Positions 49,640 through 63,995 of a stretch of 64,000 nt of DNA are shown one piece after another. A program made the translations under genes and the position numbers. The DNA comes from Maea johnstoni. Taxonomy: Eukaryota > Annelida > Polychaeta > Spionida > Magelonidae. The stretch is taken from positions 24,222,275 to 24,286,274 of the forward strand of contig OZ012688.1 in assembly GCA_963942565.1 (NCBI GenBank), given 5' to 3'. How positions within the stretch are numbered: position 1 is the first letter of the stretch; every line of letters starts with the position of its first letter. The notes beneath the pieces were generated by a model. The model was given only the letters and a program-made list of their open reading frames with translations, was not told the DNA's origin and made no database searches.

Positions 49640-52600
49640 AATCTACCCTGCACCTGCATAGCACTCTTCCTGATTAGAGAGTCTACTATTATATGCTCTA
49701 CACAGACAGGGGCTGCCTCCATGGCTGAGCCATCTAGTGTAATCTACCTTGCAACTGCATAGCACTCTTCCTGATTAGAGAGTGTACTACTATATGCTTC
49801 ACACAGACAGGGGCTGCCTCCATGGCTGAGCCATCTAGTGTAATCTACCCTGCACCTGCATAGCACTCTTCCTGATTAGAGAGTCTACTATTATATGCTC
49901 TACACAGACAGGGACTGCCTCCATGGCTGAGCCATCTAGTGTAATCTACCCTGCACCTGCATAGCACTCTTCCTGATTAGAGAGTGTACTATTATATGCT
50001 CTACACAGACAGGGGCTGCCTCCATGGCTGAGCCATCTAGTGTAATCTACCCTGCACCTGCATAGCACTCTTCCTGATTAGAGAGTCTACTATTATATGC
50101 TTCACACAGACAGGGGCTGCCTCCATGGCTGAGCCATCTAGTTTAAGAGCCATCTAGTGTAATCTACCCTGCACCTGCATAGCACTCTTCCTGATTAGAG
50201 AGTGTACTATTATATGCTCTACACAGACAGGGCCTGCCTCCATGGCTGAGCCATCTAGTGTAATCTACCCTGCACCTGCATAGCACTCTTCCTGATTAGA
50301 GAGTCTACTATTATATGCTTCACACAGACAGGGGCTGCCTCCATGGCTGAGCCATCTAGTGTAATCTACCCTGCACCTGCATAGCACTCTTCCTGATTAG
50401 AGAGTGTACTATTATATGCTCTACACAGACAGGGGTTGCCTCCATGGCTGAGCCATCTAGTGTAATCTACCCTGCACCTGCATAGCACTCTTCCTGATTA
50501 GAGAGTCTACTATTATATGCTCTACACAGACAGGGGCTGCCTCCATGGCTGAGCCATCTAGTGTAATCTACCCTGCACCTGCATAGCACTCTTCCTGATT
50601 AGAGAGTCTACTATTATATGCTCTACACAGACAGGGGTTGCCACCATGGCTGAGCCATCTAATGTAATCTACCCTGCACCTGCATAGCACTCTTCCTGAT
50701 TGGAGAGTGTACTATTATATGCTCTACACAGACAGGGGCTGCCTCCATGGCTGAGCCATCTAGTGTAATCTACCCTGCACCTGCATAGCACTCTTCCTGA
50801 TTAGAGAGTGTACTATTATATGCTCTACACAGACAGGGGCTGCCTCCATGGCTGAGCCATCTAGTGTAATCTACCTTGCAACTGCATAGCACTCTTCCTG
50901 ATTAGAGAGTGCACTACTATATGCTCTACACAGACAGGGGCTGCCTCCATGGCTGAGCCATCTAGTGTAATCTACCCTGCACCTGCATAGCACTCTTCCT
51001 GATTAGAGAGTGTACTATTATATGCTCTACACAGACAGGGGCTGCCTCCATGGCTGAGCCATCTAGTGTAATCTACCTTGCAACTGCATAGCACTCTTCC
51101 TGATTAGAGAGTGCACTACTATATGCTCTACACAGACAGGGGCTGCCTCCATGGCTGAGCCATCTAGTGTAATCTACCCTGCACCTGCATAGCACTCTTC
51201 CTGATTAGAGAGTGCACTACTATATGCTTCACACAGACAGGGGCTGCCTCCATGGCTGAGCCATCTAGTGTAATCTACCTTGCAACTGCATAGCACTCTT
51301 CCTGATTAGAGAGTGCACTACTATATGCTCTACACAGACAGGGGCTGCCTCCATGGCTGAGCCATCTAGTGTAATCTACCCTGCACCTGCATAGCACTCT
51401 TCCTGATTAGAGAGTGCACTACTATATGCTTCACACAGACAGGGGCTGCCTACATGGCTGAGCCATCTAGTGTAATCTACCCTGCACCTGCATAGCACTC
51501 TTCCTGATTAGAGAGTGCACTACTATATGCTTCACACAGACAGGGGCTGCCTACATGGCTGAGCCATCTAGTGTAATCTACCCTGCACCTGCATAGCACT
51601 CTTCCTGATTAGAGAGTGCACTACTATATGCTTCACACAGACAGGGGCTGCCTACATGGCTGAGCCATCTAGTGTAATCTACCCTGCACCTGCATAGCAC
51701 TCTTCCTGATTAGAGAGTGCACTACTATATGCTTCACACAGACAGGGGCTGCCTACATGGCTGAGCCATCTAGTGTAATCTACCCTGCACCTGCATAGCA
51801 CTCTTCCTGATTAGAGAGTGCACTACTATATGCTTCACACAGACAGGGGCTGCCTACATGGCTGAGCCATCTAGTGTAATCTACCCTGCACCTGCATAGC
51901 ACTCTTCCTGATTAGAGAGTCTACTATTATATGCTCTACACAGACAGGGGCTGCCTCCATGGCTGAGCCATCTAGTGTAATCTACCCTGCACCTGCATAG
52001 CACTCTTCCTGATTAGAGAGTGCACTACTATATGCTTCACACAGACAGGGGCTGTCTACATGGCTGAGCCATCTAGTGTAATCTACCCTGCACCTGCATA
52101 GCACTCTTCCTGATTAGAGAGTGTACTACTATATGCTCTACACAGACAGGGGCTGCCTCTATGGCTGAGCCATCTAGTGTAATCTACCCTGCACCTGCAT
52201 AGCACTCTTCCTGATTAGAGAGTGCACTACTATATGCTCTACACAGACAGGGGCTGCCTCCATGGCTGAGCCATCTAGTGTAATCTACCCTGAAACTGCA
52301 TAGCACTCTTCCTGATTAGAGAGTGTACTATTATATGCTCTACACAGACAGGGGCTGCCTCCATGGCTGAGCCATCTAGTGTAATCTACCCTGCACCTGC
52401 AAAGCACTCTTCCTGATTAGAGAGTGTACTATTATATGCTCTACACAGACAGGGGCTGCCTCCATGGCTGAGCCATCTAGTGTAATCTACCCTGCACCTG
52501 CATAGCACTCTGCCTGATAAGAGAGTGTACTACTTTATGCTCTACACAGACAGGGGCTGCCTCCATGGCTGAGCCACCTAGTGTAATCTACCCTGCACCT

Positions 52601-55600
52601 GCATAGCACTCTTCCTGATTAGAGAGTGTACTATTACATGCTCTACACAGACAGGGGCTGCCTCCATGGCTGAGCCATCTAGTGTAATCTACCCTGCACC
52701 TGCATAGCATTCTTCCTGATTAGAGAGTGTACTATTACATGCTCTACACAGACAGGGGCTGCCTCCATGGCTGAGCCATCTAGTGTAATCTACCTTGCAA
52801 CTGCATAGCACTCTTCCTGATTAGAGAGTGCACTACTATATGCTCTACACAGACAGGGGCTGCCTCCATGGCTGAGCCATCTAGTGTAATCTACCCTGCA
52901 CCTGCATAGCACTCTTCCTGATTAGAGAGTGCACTACTATATGCTTCACACAGACAGGGGCTGCCTCCATGGCTGAGCCATCTAGTGTAATCTACCCTGC
53001 ACCTGCATAGCACTCTTCCTGATTAGAGAGTGCACTACTATATGCTTCACACAGACAGGGGCTGCCTACATGGCTGAGCCATCTAGTGTAATCTACCCTG
53101 CACCTGCATAGCACTCTTCCTGATTAGAGAGTGCACTACTATATGCTTCACACAGACAGGGGCTGCCTACATGGCTGAGCCATCTAGTGTAATCTACCCT
53201 GCACCTGCATAGCACTCTTCCTGATTAGAGAGTGCACTACTATATGCTTCACACAGACAGGGGCTGCCTACATGGCTGAGCCATCTAGTGTAATCTACCC
53301 TGCACCTGCATAGCACTCTTCCTGATTAGAGAGTCTACTATTATATGCTCTACACAGACAGGGGCTGCCTCCATGGCTGAGCCATCTAGTGTAATCTACC
53401 CTGCACCTGCATAGCACTCTTCCTGATTAGAGAGTGCACTACTATATGCTTCACACAGACAGGGGCTGCCTCCATGGCTGAGCCATCTAGTGTAATCTAC
53501 CCTGCACCTGCATAGCACTCTTCCTGATTAGAGAGTGCACTACTATATGCTTCACACAGACAGGGGCTGCCTACATGGCTGAGCCATCTAGTGTAATCTA
53601 CCCTGCACCTGCATAGCACTCTTCCTGATTAGAGAGTGCACTACTATATGCTTCACACAGACAGGGGCTGCCTACATGGCTGAGCCATCTAGTGTAATCT
53701 ACCCTGCACCTGCATAGCACTCTTCCTGATTAGAGAGTGTACTATTATATGCTCTACACAGACAGGGGCTGCCTCCATGGCTGAGCCATCTAGTGTAATC
53801 TACCCTGCAACTGCATAGCACTCTTCCTGATTAGAGAGTGCACTACTATATGCTTCACACAGACAGGGGCTGCCTACATGGCTGAGCCATCTAGTGTAAT
53901 CTACCCTGCACCTGCATAGCACTCTTCCTGATTAGAGAGTCTACTATTATATGCTCTACACAGACAGGGGCTGCCTCCATGGCTGAGCCATCTAGTGTAA
54001 TCTACCCTGCACCTGCATAGCACTCTTCCTGATTAGAGAGTGCACTACTATATGCTTCACACAGACAGGGGCTGCCTCCATGGCTGAGCCATCTAGTGTA
54101 ATCTACCCTGCACCTGCATAGCACTCTTCCTGATTAGAGAGTCTACTATTATATGCTCTACACAGACAGGGGCTGCCTCCATGGCTGAGCCATCTAGTGT
54201 AATCTACCCTGCACCTGCATAGCACTCTTCCTGATTAGAGAGTGCACTACTATATGCTTCACACAGACAGGGGCTGTCTACATGGCTGAGCCATCTAGTG
54301 TAATCTACCCTGCACCTGCATAGCACTCTTCCTGATTAGAGAGTGTACTACTATATGCTCTACACAGACAGGGGCTGCCTCTATGGCTGAGCCATCTAGT
54401 GTAATCTACCCTGCACCTGCATAGCACTCTTCCTGATTAGAGAGTGCACTACTATATGCTCTACACAGACAGGGGCTGCCTCCATGGCTGAGCCATCTAG
54501 TGTAATCTACCCTGAAACTGCATAGCACTCTTCCTGATTAGAGAGTGTACTATTATATGCTCTACACAGACAGGGGCTGCCTCCATGGCTGAGCCATCTA
54601 GTGTAATCTACCCTGCACCTGCAAAGCACTCTTCCTGATTAGAGAGTGTACTATTATATGCTCTACACAGACAGGGGCTGCCTCCATGGCTGAGCCATCT
54701 AGTGTAATCTACCCTGCACCTGCATAGCACTCTGCCTGATAAGAGAGTGTACTACTTTATGCTCTACACAGACAGGGGCTGCCTCCATGGCTGAGCCACC
54801 TAGTGTAATCTACCCTGCACCTGCATAGCACTCTTCCTGATTAGAGGGTGTACTATTACATGCTCTACACAGACAGGGGCTGCCTCCATGGCTGAGCCAT
54901 CTAGTGTAATCTACCCTGCACCTGCATAGCATTCTTCCTGATTAGAGAGTGTACTATTACATGCTCTACACAGACAGGGGCTGCCTCCATGGCTGAGCCA
55001 TCTAGTGTAATCTACCTTGCAACTGCATAGCACTCTTCCTGATTAGAGAGTGCACTACTATATGCTCTACACAGACAGGGGCTGCCTCCATGGCTGAGCC
55101 ATCTAGTGTAATCTACCCTGCACCTGCATAGCACTCTTCCTGATTAGAGAGTGCACTACTATATGCTTCACACAGACAGGGGCTGCCTCCATGGCTGAGC
55201 CATCTAGTGTAATCTACCCTGCACCTGCATAGCACTCTTCCTGATTAGAGAGTGCACTACTATATGCTTCACACAGACAGGGGCTGCCTACATGGCTGAG
55301 CCATCTAGTGTAATCTACCCTGCACCTGCATAGCACTCTTCCTGATTAGAGAGTGCACTACTATATGCTTCACACAGACAGGGGCTGCCTACATGGCTGA
55401 GCCATCTAGTGTAATCTACCCTGCACCTGCATAGCACTCTTCCTGATTAGAGAGTGCACTACTATATGCTTCACACAGACAGGGGCTGCCTACATGGCTG
55501 AGCCATCTAGTGTAATCTACCCTGCACCTGCATAGCACTCTTCCTGATTAGAGAGTCTACTATTATATGCTCTACACAGACAGGGGCTGCCTCCATGGCT

Positions 55601-58600
55601 GAGCCATCTAGTGTAATCTACCCTGCACCTGCATAGCACTCTTCCTGATTAGAGAGTGCACTACTATATGCTTCACACAGACAGGGGCTGCCTCCATGGC
55701 TGAGCCATCTAGTGTAATCTACCCTGCACCTGCATAGCACTCTTCCTGATTAGAGAGTGCACTACTATATGCTTCACACAGACAGGGGCTGCCTACATGG
55801 CTGAGCCATCTAGTGTAATCTACCCTGCACCTGCATAGCACTCTTCCTGATTAGAGAGTGCACTACTATATGCTTCACACAGACAGGGGCTGCCTACATG
55901 GCTGAGCCATCTAGTGTAATCTACCCTGCACCTGCATAGCACTCTTCCTGATTAGAGAGTGTACTATTATATGCTCTACACAGACAGGGACTGCCTCCAT
56001 GGCTGAGCCATCTAGTGTAATCTACCCTGCACCTGCATAGCACTCTTCCTGATTAGAGAGTGCACTACTATATGCTTCACACAGACAGGGGCTGCCTACA
56101 TGGCTGAGCCATCTAGTGTAATCTACCCTGCACCTGCATAGCACTCTTCCTGATTAGAGAGTCTACTATTATATGCTCTACACAGACAGGGGCTGCCTCC
56201 ATGGCTGAGCCATCTAGTGTAATCTACCCTGCACCTGCATAGCACTCTTCCTGATTAGAGAGTGCACTACTATATGCTTCACACAGACAGGGGCTGCCTC
56301 CATGGCTGAGCCATCTAGTGTAATCTACCCTGCACCTGCATAGCACTCTTCCTGATTAGAGAGTGCACTACTATATGCTTCACACAGACAGGGGCTGCCT
56401 ACATGGCTGAGCCATCTAGTGTAATCTACCCTGCACCTGCATAGCACTCTTCCTGATTAGAGAGTGTACTATTATATGCTCTACACAGACAGGGGCTGCC
56501 TCTATGGCTGAGCCATCTAGTGTAATCTACCCTGCACCTGCATAGCACTCTTCCTGATTAGAGAGTGCACTACTATATGCTTCACACAGACAGGGGCTGC
56601 CTACATGGCTGAGCCATCTAGTGTAATCTACCCTGCACCTGCATAGCACTCTTCCTGATTAGAGAGTGTACTATTATATGCTCTACACAGACAGGGGCTG
56701 CCTCTATGGCTGAGCCATCTAGTGTAATCTACCCTGCACCTGCATAGCACTCTTCCTAATTAGAGAGTGCACTACTATATGCTCTACACAGACAGGGGCT
56801 GCCTCCATGGCTGAGCCATCTAGTGTAATCTACCCTGAAACTGCATAGCACTCTTCCTGATTAGAGAGTGTACTATTATATGCTCTACACAGACAGGGGC
56901 TGCCTCCATGGCTGAGCCATCTAGTGTAATCTACCCTGCACCTGCATAGCACTCTTCCTGATTAGAGAGTGTACTATTATATGCTCTACACAGACAGGGG
57001 CTGCCTCCATGGCTGAGCCATCTAGTGTAATCTACCCTGCACCTGCATAGCACTCTTCCTGATTAGAGAGTGTACTACTATATGCTCTACACAGACAGGG
57101 GCTGCCTCCATGGCTGAGCCATCTAGTGTAATCTACCCTGCACCTGCATAGCACTCTGCCTGATAAGAGAGTGTACTACTTTATGCTCTACACAGACAGG
57201 GGCTGCCTCCATGGCTGAGCCACCTAGTGTAATCTACCCTGCACCTGCATAGCACTCTTCCTGATTAGAGAGTGTACTATTACATGCTCTACACAGACAG
57301 GGGCTGCCTCCATGGCTGAGCCATCTAGTGTAATCTACCCTGCACCTGCATAGCATTCTTCCTGATTAGAGAGTCTACTATTATATGCTCTACACAGACA
57401 GGGGCTGCCTCCATGGCTGAGCCATCTAGTGTAATCTACCCTGCACCTGCATAGCACTCTTCCTGATTAGAGAGTGCACTACTATATGCTTCACACAGAC
57501 AGGGGCTGCCTACATGGCTGAGCCATCTAGTGTAATCTACCCTGCACCTGCATAGCACTCTTCCTGATTAGAGAGTGTACTATTATATGCTCTACACAGA
57601 CAGGGGCTGCCTCTATGGCTGAGCCATCTAGTGTAATCTACCCTGCACCTGCATAGCACTCTTCCTAATTAGAGAGTGCACTACTATATGCTCTACACAG
57701 ACAGGGGCTGCCTCCATGGCTGAGCCATCTAGTGTAATCTACCCTGAAACTGCATAGCACTCTTCCTGATTAGAGAGTGTACTATTATATGCTCTACACA
57801 GACAGGGGCTGCCTCCATGGCTGAGCCATCTAGTGTAATCTACCCTGCACCTGCATAGCACTCTTCCTGATTAGAGAGTGTACTATTATATGCTCTACAC
57901 AGACAGGGGCTGCCTCCATGGCTGAGCCATCTAGTGTAATCTACCCTGCACCTGCATAGCACTCTTCCTGATTAGAGAGTGTACTACTATATGCTCTACA
58001 CAGACAGGGGCTGCCTCCATGGCTGAGCCATCTAGTGTAATCTACCCTGCACCTGCATAGCACTCTGCCTGATAAGAGAGTGTACTACTTTATGCTCTAC
58101 ACAGACAGGGGCTGCCTCCATGGCTGAGCCATCTAGTGTAATCTACCCTGCACCTGCATAGCACTCTGCCTGATAAGAGAGTGTACTACTTTATGCTCTA
58201 CACAGACAGGGGCTGCCTCCATGGCTGAGCCACCTAGTGTAATCTACCCTGCACCTGCATAGCACTCTTCCTGATTAGAGAGTGTACTACTATATGCTCT
58301 ACACAGACAGGGGCTGCCTCCATGGCTGAGCCATCTAGTGTAATCTACCCTGCACCTGCATAGCACTCTTCCTGATTAGAGAGTGCACTACTATATGCTT
58401 CACACAGACAGGGGCTGTCTACATGGCTGAGCCATCTAGTGTAATCTACCCTGCACCTGCATAGCACTCTTCCTGATTAGAGAGTGTACTACTATATGCT
58501 CTACACAGACAGGGGCTGCCTCTATGGCTGAGCCATCTAGTGTAATCTACCCTGCACCTGCATAGCACTCTTCCTGATTAGAGAGTGCACTACTATATGC

Positions 58601-61600
58601 TCTACACAGACAGGGGCTGCCTCCATGGCTGAGCCATCTAGTGTAATCTACCCTGAAACTGCATAGCACTCTTCCTGATTAGAGAGTGTACTATTATATG
58701 CTCTACACAGACAGGGGCTGCCTCCATGGCTGAGCCATCTAGTGTAATCTACCCTGCACCTGCAAAGCACTCTTCCTGATTAGAGAGTGTACTATTATAT
58801 GCTCTACACAGACAGGGGCTGCCTCCATGGCTGAGCCATCTAGTGTAATCTACCCTGCACCTGCATAGCACTCTGCCTGATAAGAGAGTGTACTACTTTA
58901 TGCTCTACACAGACAGGGGCTGCCTCCATGGCTGAGCCACCTAGTGTAATCTACCCTGCACCTGCATAGCACTCTTCCTGATTAGAGAGTGTACTATTAC
59001 ATGCTCTACACAGACAGGGGCTGCCTCCATGGCTGAGCCATCTAGTGTAATCTACCCTGCACCTGCATAGCATTCTTCCTGATTAGAGAGTGTACTATTA
59101 CATGCTCTACACAGACAGGGGCTGCCTCCATGGCTGAGCCATCTAGTGTAATCTACCTTGCAACTGCATAGCACTCTTCCTGATTAGAGAGTGCACTACT
59201 ATATGCTCTACACAGACAGGGGCTGCCTCCATGGCTGAGCCATCTAGTGTAATCTACCCTGCACCTGCATAGCACTCTTCCTGATTAGAGAGTGCACTAC
59301 TATATGCTTCACACAGACAGGGGCTGCCTCCATGGCTGAGCCATCTAGTGTAATCTACCCTGCACCTGCATAGCACTCTTCCTGATTAGAGAGTGCACTA
59401 CTATATGCTTCACACAGACAGGGGCTGCCTACATGGCTGAGCCATCTAGTGTAATCTACCCTGCACCTGCATAGCACTCTTCCTGATTAGAGAGTGCACT
59501 ACTATATGCTTCACACAGACAGGGGCTGCCTACATGGCTGAGCCATCTAGTGTAATCTACCCTGCACCTGCATAGCACTCTTCCTGATTAGAGAGTGCAC
59601 TACTATATGCTTCACACAGACAGGGGCTGCCTACATGGCTGAGCCATCTAGTGTAATCTACCCTGCACCTGCATAGCACTCTTCCTGATTAGAGAGTCTA
59701 CTATTATATGCTCTACACAGACAGGGGCTGCCTCCATGGCTGAGCCATCTAGTGTAATCTACCCTGCACCTGCATAGCACTCTTCCTGATTAGAGAGTGC
59801 ACTACTATATGCTTCACACAGACAGGGGCTGCCTCCATGGCTGAGCCATCTAGTGTAATCTACCCTGCACCTGCATAGCACTCTTCCTGATTAGAGAGTG
59901 CACTACTATATGCTTCACACAGACAGGGGCTGCCTACATGGCTGAGCCATCTAGTGTAATCTACCCTGCACCTGCATAGCACTCTTCCTGATTAGAGAGT
60001 GCACTACTATATGCTTCACACAGACAGGGGCTGCCTACATGGCTGAGCCATCTAGTGTAATCTACCCTGCACCTGCATAGCACTCTTCCTGATTAGAGAG
60101 TGTACTATTATATGCTCTACACAGACAGGGGCTGCCTCCATGGCTGAGCCATCTAGTGTAATCTACCCTGCAACTGCATAGCACTCTTCCTGATTAGAGA
60201 GTGCACTACTATATGCTTCACACAGACAGGGGCTGCCTACATGGCTGAGCCATCTAGTGTAATCTACCCTGCACCTGCATAGCACTCTTCCTGATTAGAG
60301 AGTCTACTATTATATGCTCTACACAGACAGGGGCTGCCTCCATGGCTGAGCCATCTAGTGTAATCTACCCTGCACCTGCATAGCACTCTTCCTGATTAGA
60401 GAGTGCACTACTATATGCTTCACACAGACAGGGGCTGCCTCCATGGCTGAGCCATCTAGTGTAATCTACCCTGCACCTGCATAGCACTCTTCCTGATTAG
60501 AGAGTCTACTATTATATGCTCTACACAGACAGGGGCTGCCTCCATGGCTGAGCCATCTAGTGTAATCTACCCTGCACCTGCATAGCACTCTTCCTGATTA
60601 GAGAGTGCACTACTATATGCTTCACACAGACAGGGGCTGTCTACATGGCTGAGCCATCTAGTGTAATCTACCCTGCACCTGCATAGCACTCTTCCTGATT
60701 AGAGAGTGTACTACTATATGCTCTACACAGACAGGGGCTGCCTCTATGGCTGAGCCATCTAGTGTAATCTACCCTGCACCTGCATAGCACTCTTCCTGAT
60801 TAGAGAGTGCACTACTATATGCTCTACACAGACAGGGGCTGCCTCCATGGCTGAGCCATCTAGTGTAATCTACCCTGAAACTGCATAGCACTCTTCCTGA
60901 TTAGAGAGTGTACTATTATATGCTCTACACAGACAGGGGCTGCCTCCATGGCTGAGCCATCTAGTGTAATCTACCCTGCACCTGCAAAGCACTCTTCCTG
61001 ATTAGAGAGTGTACTATTATATGCTCTACACAGACAGGGGCTGCCTCCATGGCTGAGCCATCTAGTGTAATCTACCCTGCACCTGCATAGCACTCTGCCT
61101 GATAAGAGAGTGTACTACTTTATGCTCTACACAGACAGGGGCTGCCTCCATGGCTGAGCCACCTAGTGTAATCTACCCTGCACCTGCATAGCACTCTTCC
61201 TGATTAGAGGGTGTACTATTACATGCTCTACACAGACAGGGGCTGCCTCCATGGCTGAGCCATCTAGTGTAATCTACCCTGCACCTGCATAGCATTCTTC
61301 CTGATTAGAGAGTGTACTATTACATGCTCTACACAGACAGGGGCTGCCTCCATGGCTGAGCCATCTAGTGTAATCTACCTTGCAACTGCATAGCACTCTT
61401 CCTGATTAGAGAGTGCACTACTATATGCTCTACACAGACAGGGGCTGCCTCCATGGCTGAGCCATCTAGTGTAATCTACCCTGCACCTGCATAGCACTCT
61501 TCCTGATTAGAGAGTGCACTACTATATGCTTCACACAGACAGGGGCTGCCTCCATGGCTGAGCCATCTAGTGTAATCTACCCTGCACCTGCATAGCACTC

Positions 61601-63995
61601 TTCCTGATTAGAGAGTGCACTACTATATGCTTCACACAGACAGGGGCTGCCTACATGGCTGAGCCATCTAGTGTAATCTACCCTGCACCTGCATAGCACT
61701 CTTCCTGATTAGAGAGTGCACTACTATATGCTTCACACAGACAGGGGCTGCCTACATGGCTGAGCCATCTAGTGTAATCTACCCTGCACCTGCATAGCAC
61801 TCTTCCTGATTAGAGAGTGCACTACTATATGCTTCACACAGACAGGGGCTGCCTACATGGCTGAGCCATCTAGTGTAATCTACCCTGCACCTGCATAGCA
61901 CTCTTCCTGATTAGAGAGTCTACTATTATATGCTCTACACAGACAGGGGCTGCCTCCATGGCTGAGCCATCTAGTGTAATCTACCCTGCACCTGCATAGC
62001 ACTCTTCCTGATTAGAGAGTGCACTACTATATGCTTCACACAGACAGGGGCTGCCTCCATGGCTGAGCCATCTAGTGTAATCTACCCTGCACCTGCATAG
62101 CACTCTTCCTGATTAGAGAGTGCACTACTATATGCTTCACACAGACAGGGGCTGCCTACATGGCTGAGCCATCTAGTGTAATCTACCCTGCACCTGCATA
62201 GCACTCTTCCTGATTAGAGAGTGCACTACTATATGCTTCACACAGACAGGGGCTGCCTACATGGCTGAGCCATCTAGTGTAATCTACCCTGCACCTGCAT
62301 AGCACTCTTCCTGATTAGAGAGTGTACTATTATATGCTCTACACAGACAGGGGCTGCCTCCATGGCTGAGCCATCTAGTGTAATCTACCCTGCACCTGCA
62401 TAGCACTCTTCCTGATTAGAGAGTGCACTACTATATGCTTCACACAGACAGGGGCTGCCTACATGGCTGAGCCATCTAGTGTAATCTACCCTGCACCTGC
62501 ATAGCACTCTTCCTGATTAGAGAGTCTACTATTATATGCTCTACACAGACAGGGGCTGCCTCCATGGCTGAGCCATCTAGTGTAATCTACCCTGCACCTG
62601 CATAGCACTCTTCCTGATTAGAGAGTGCACTACTATATGCTTCACACAGACAGGGGCTGCCTCCATGGCTGAGCCATCTAGTGTAATCTACCCTGCACCT
62701 GCATAGCACTCTTCCTGATTAGAGAGTGCACTACTATATGCTTCACACAGACAGGGGCTGCCTACATGGCTGAGCCATCTAGTGTAATCTACCCTGCACC
62801 TGCATAGCACTCTTCCTGATTAGAGAGTGTACTATTATATGCTCTACACAGACAGGGGCTGCCTCTATGGCTGAGCCATCTAGTGTAATCTACCCTGCAC
62901 CTGCATAGCACTCTTCCTGATTAGAGAGTGCACTACTATATGCTTCACACAGACAGGGGCTGCCTACATGGCTGAGCCATCTAGTGTAATCTACCCTGCA
63001 CCTGCATAGCACTCTTCCTGATTAGAGAGTGTACTATTATATGCTCTACACAGACAGGGGCTGCCTCTATGGCTGAGCCATCTAGTGTAATCTACCCTGC
63101 ACCTGCATAGCACTCTTCCTAATTAGAGAGTGCACTACTATATGCTCTACACAGACAGGGGCTGCCTCCATGGCTGAGCCATCTAGTGTAATCTACCCTG
63201 AAACTGCATAGCACTCTTCCTGATTAGAGAGTGTACTATTATATGCTCTACACAGACAGGGGCTGCCTCCATGGCTGAGCCATCTAGTGTAATCTACCCT
63301 GCACCTGCATAGCACTCTTCCTGATTAGAGAGTGTACTATTATATGCTCTACACAGACAGGGGCTGCCTCCATGGCTGAGCCATCTAGTGTAATCTACCC
63401 TGCACCTGCATAGCACTCTTCCTGATTAGAGAGTGTACTACTATATGCTCTACACAGACAGGGGCTGCCTCCATGGCTGAGCCATCTAGTGTAATCTACC
63501 CTGCACCTGCATAGCACTCTGCCTGATAAGAGAGTGTACTACTTTATGCTCTACACAGACAGGGGCTGCCTCCATGGCTGAGCCACCTAGTGTAATCTAC
63601 CCTGCACCTGCATAGCACTCTTCCTGATTAGAGAGTGTACTATTACATGCTCTACACAGACAGGGGCTGCCTCCATGGCTGAGCCATCTAGTGTAATCTA
63701 CCCTGCACCTGCATAGCATTCTTCCTGATTAGAGAGTCTACTATTATATGCTCTACACAGACAGGGGCTGCCTCCATGGCTGAGCCATCTAGTGTAATCT
63801 ACCCTGCACCTGCATAGCACTCTTCCTGATTAGAGAGTCTACTATTATATGCTCTACACAGACAGGAGCTGCCTCCATGGCTGAGCCATCTAGTGTAATC
63901 TACCTTGCAACTGCATAGCACTCTTCCTGATTAGAGAGTGCACTATTATATGCTCTACACAGGCAGGGGCTGCCTCCATGGCTGAGCCATCTAGT
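49640..63995. repeat. 101-bp satellite array, about 142 monomers
   Basis: Monomers start AATCTACCCTGCACCTGCAT, pass through CACTCTTCCTGATTAGAGAG and CTACACAGACAGGGGCTGCC, and close with ATGGCTGAGCCATCTAGTGT. From the first start (49640) to the last (63897) is 14,257 bp, which is 141 x 101 plus a single 16-bp insertion near 50140, so essentially every monomer is exactly 101 bp. Variants (GTGTACT/GTGCACT/GTCTACT, CTCTACAC/TTCACAC, CTCCATGG/CTACATGG, GCCTGATAAG) form higher-order patterns. The last monomer breaks off at about 63995, so the array seems to end at the window edge. No sustained coding frame. Confidence 0.98.

Noticed and set aside
49640-63995. CRISPR-like array
   Set aside because: Repeats are contiguous 101-bp monomers with no unique spacers, in an animal genome; it is a satellite.
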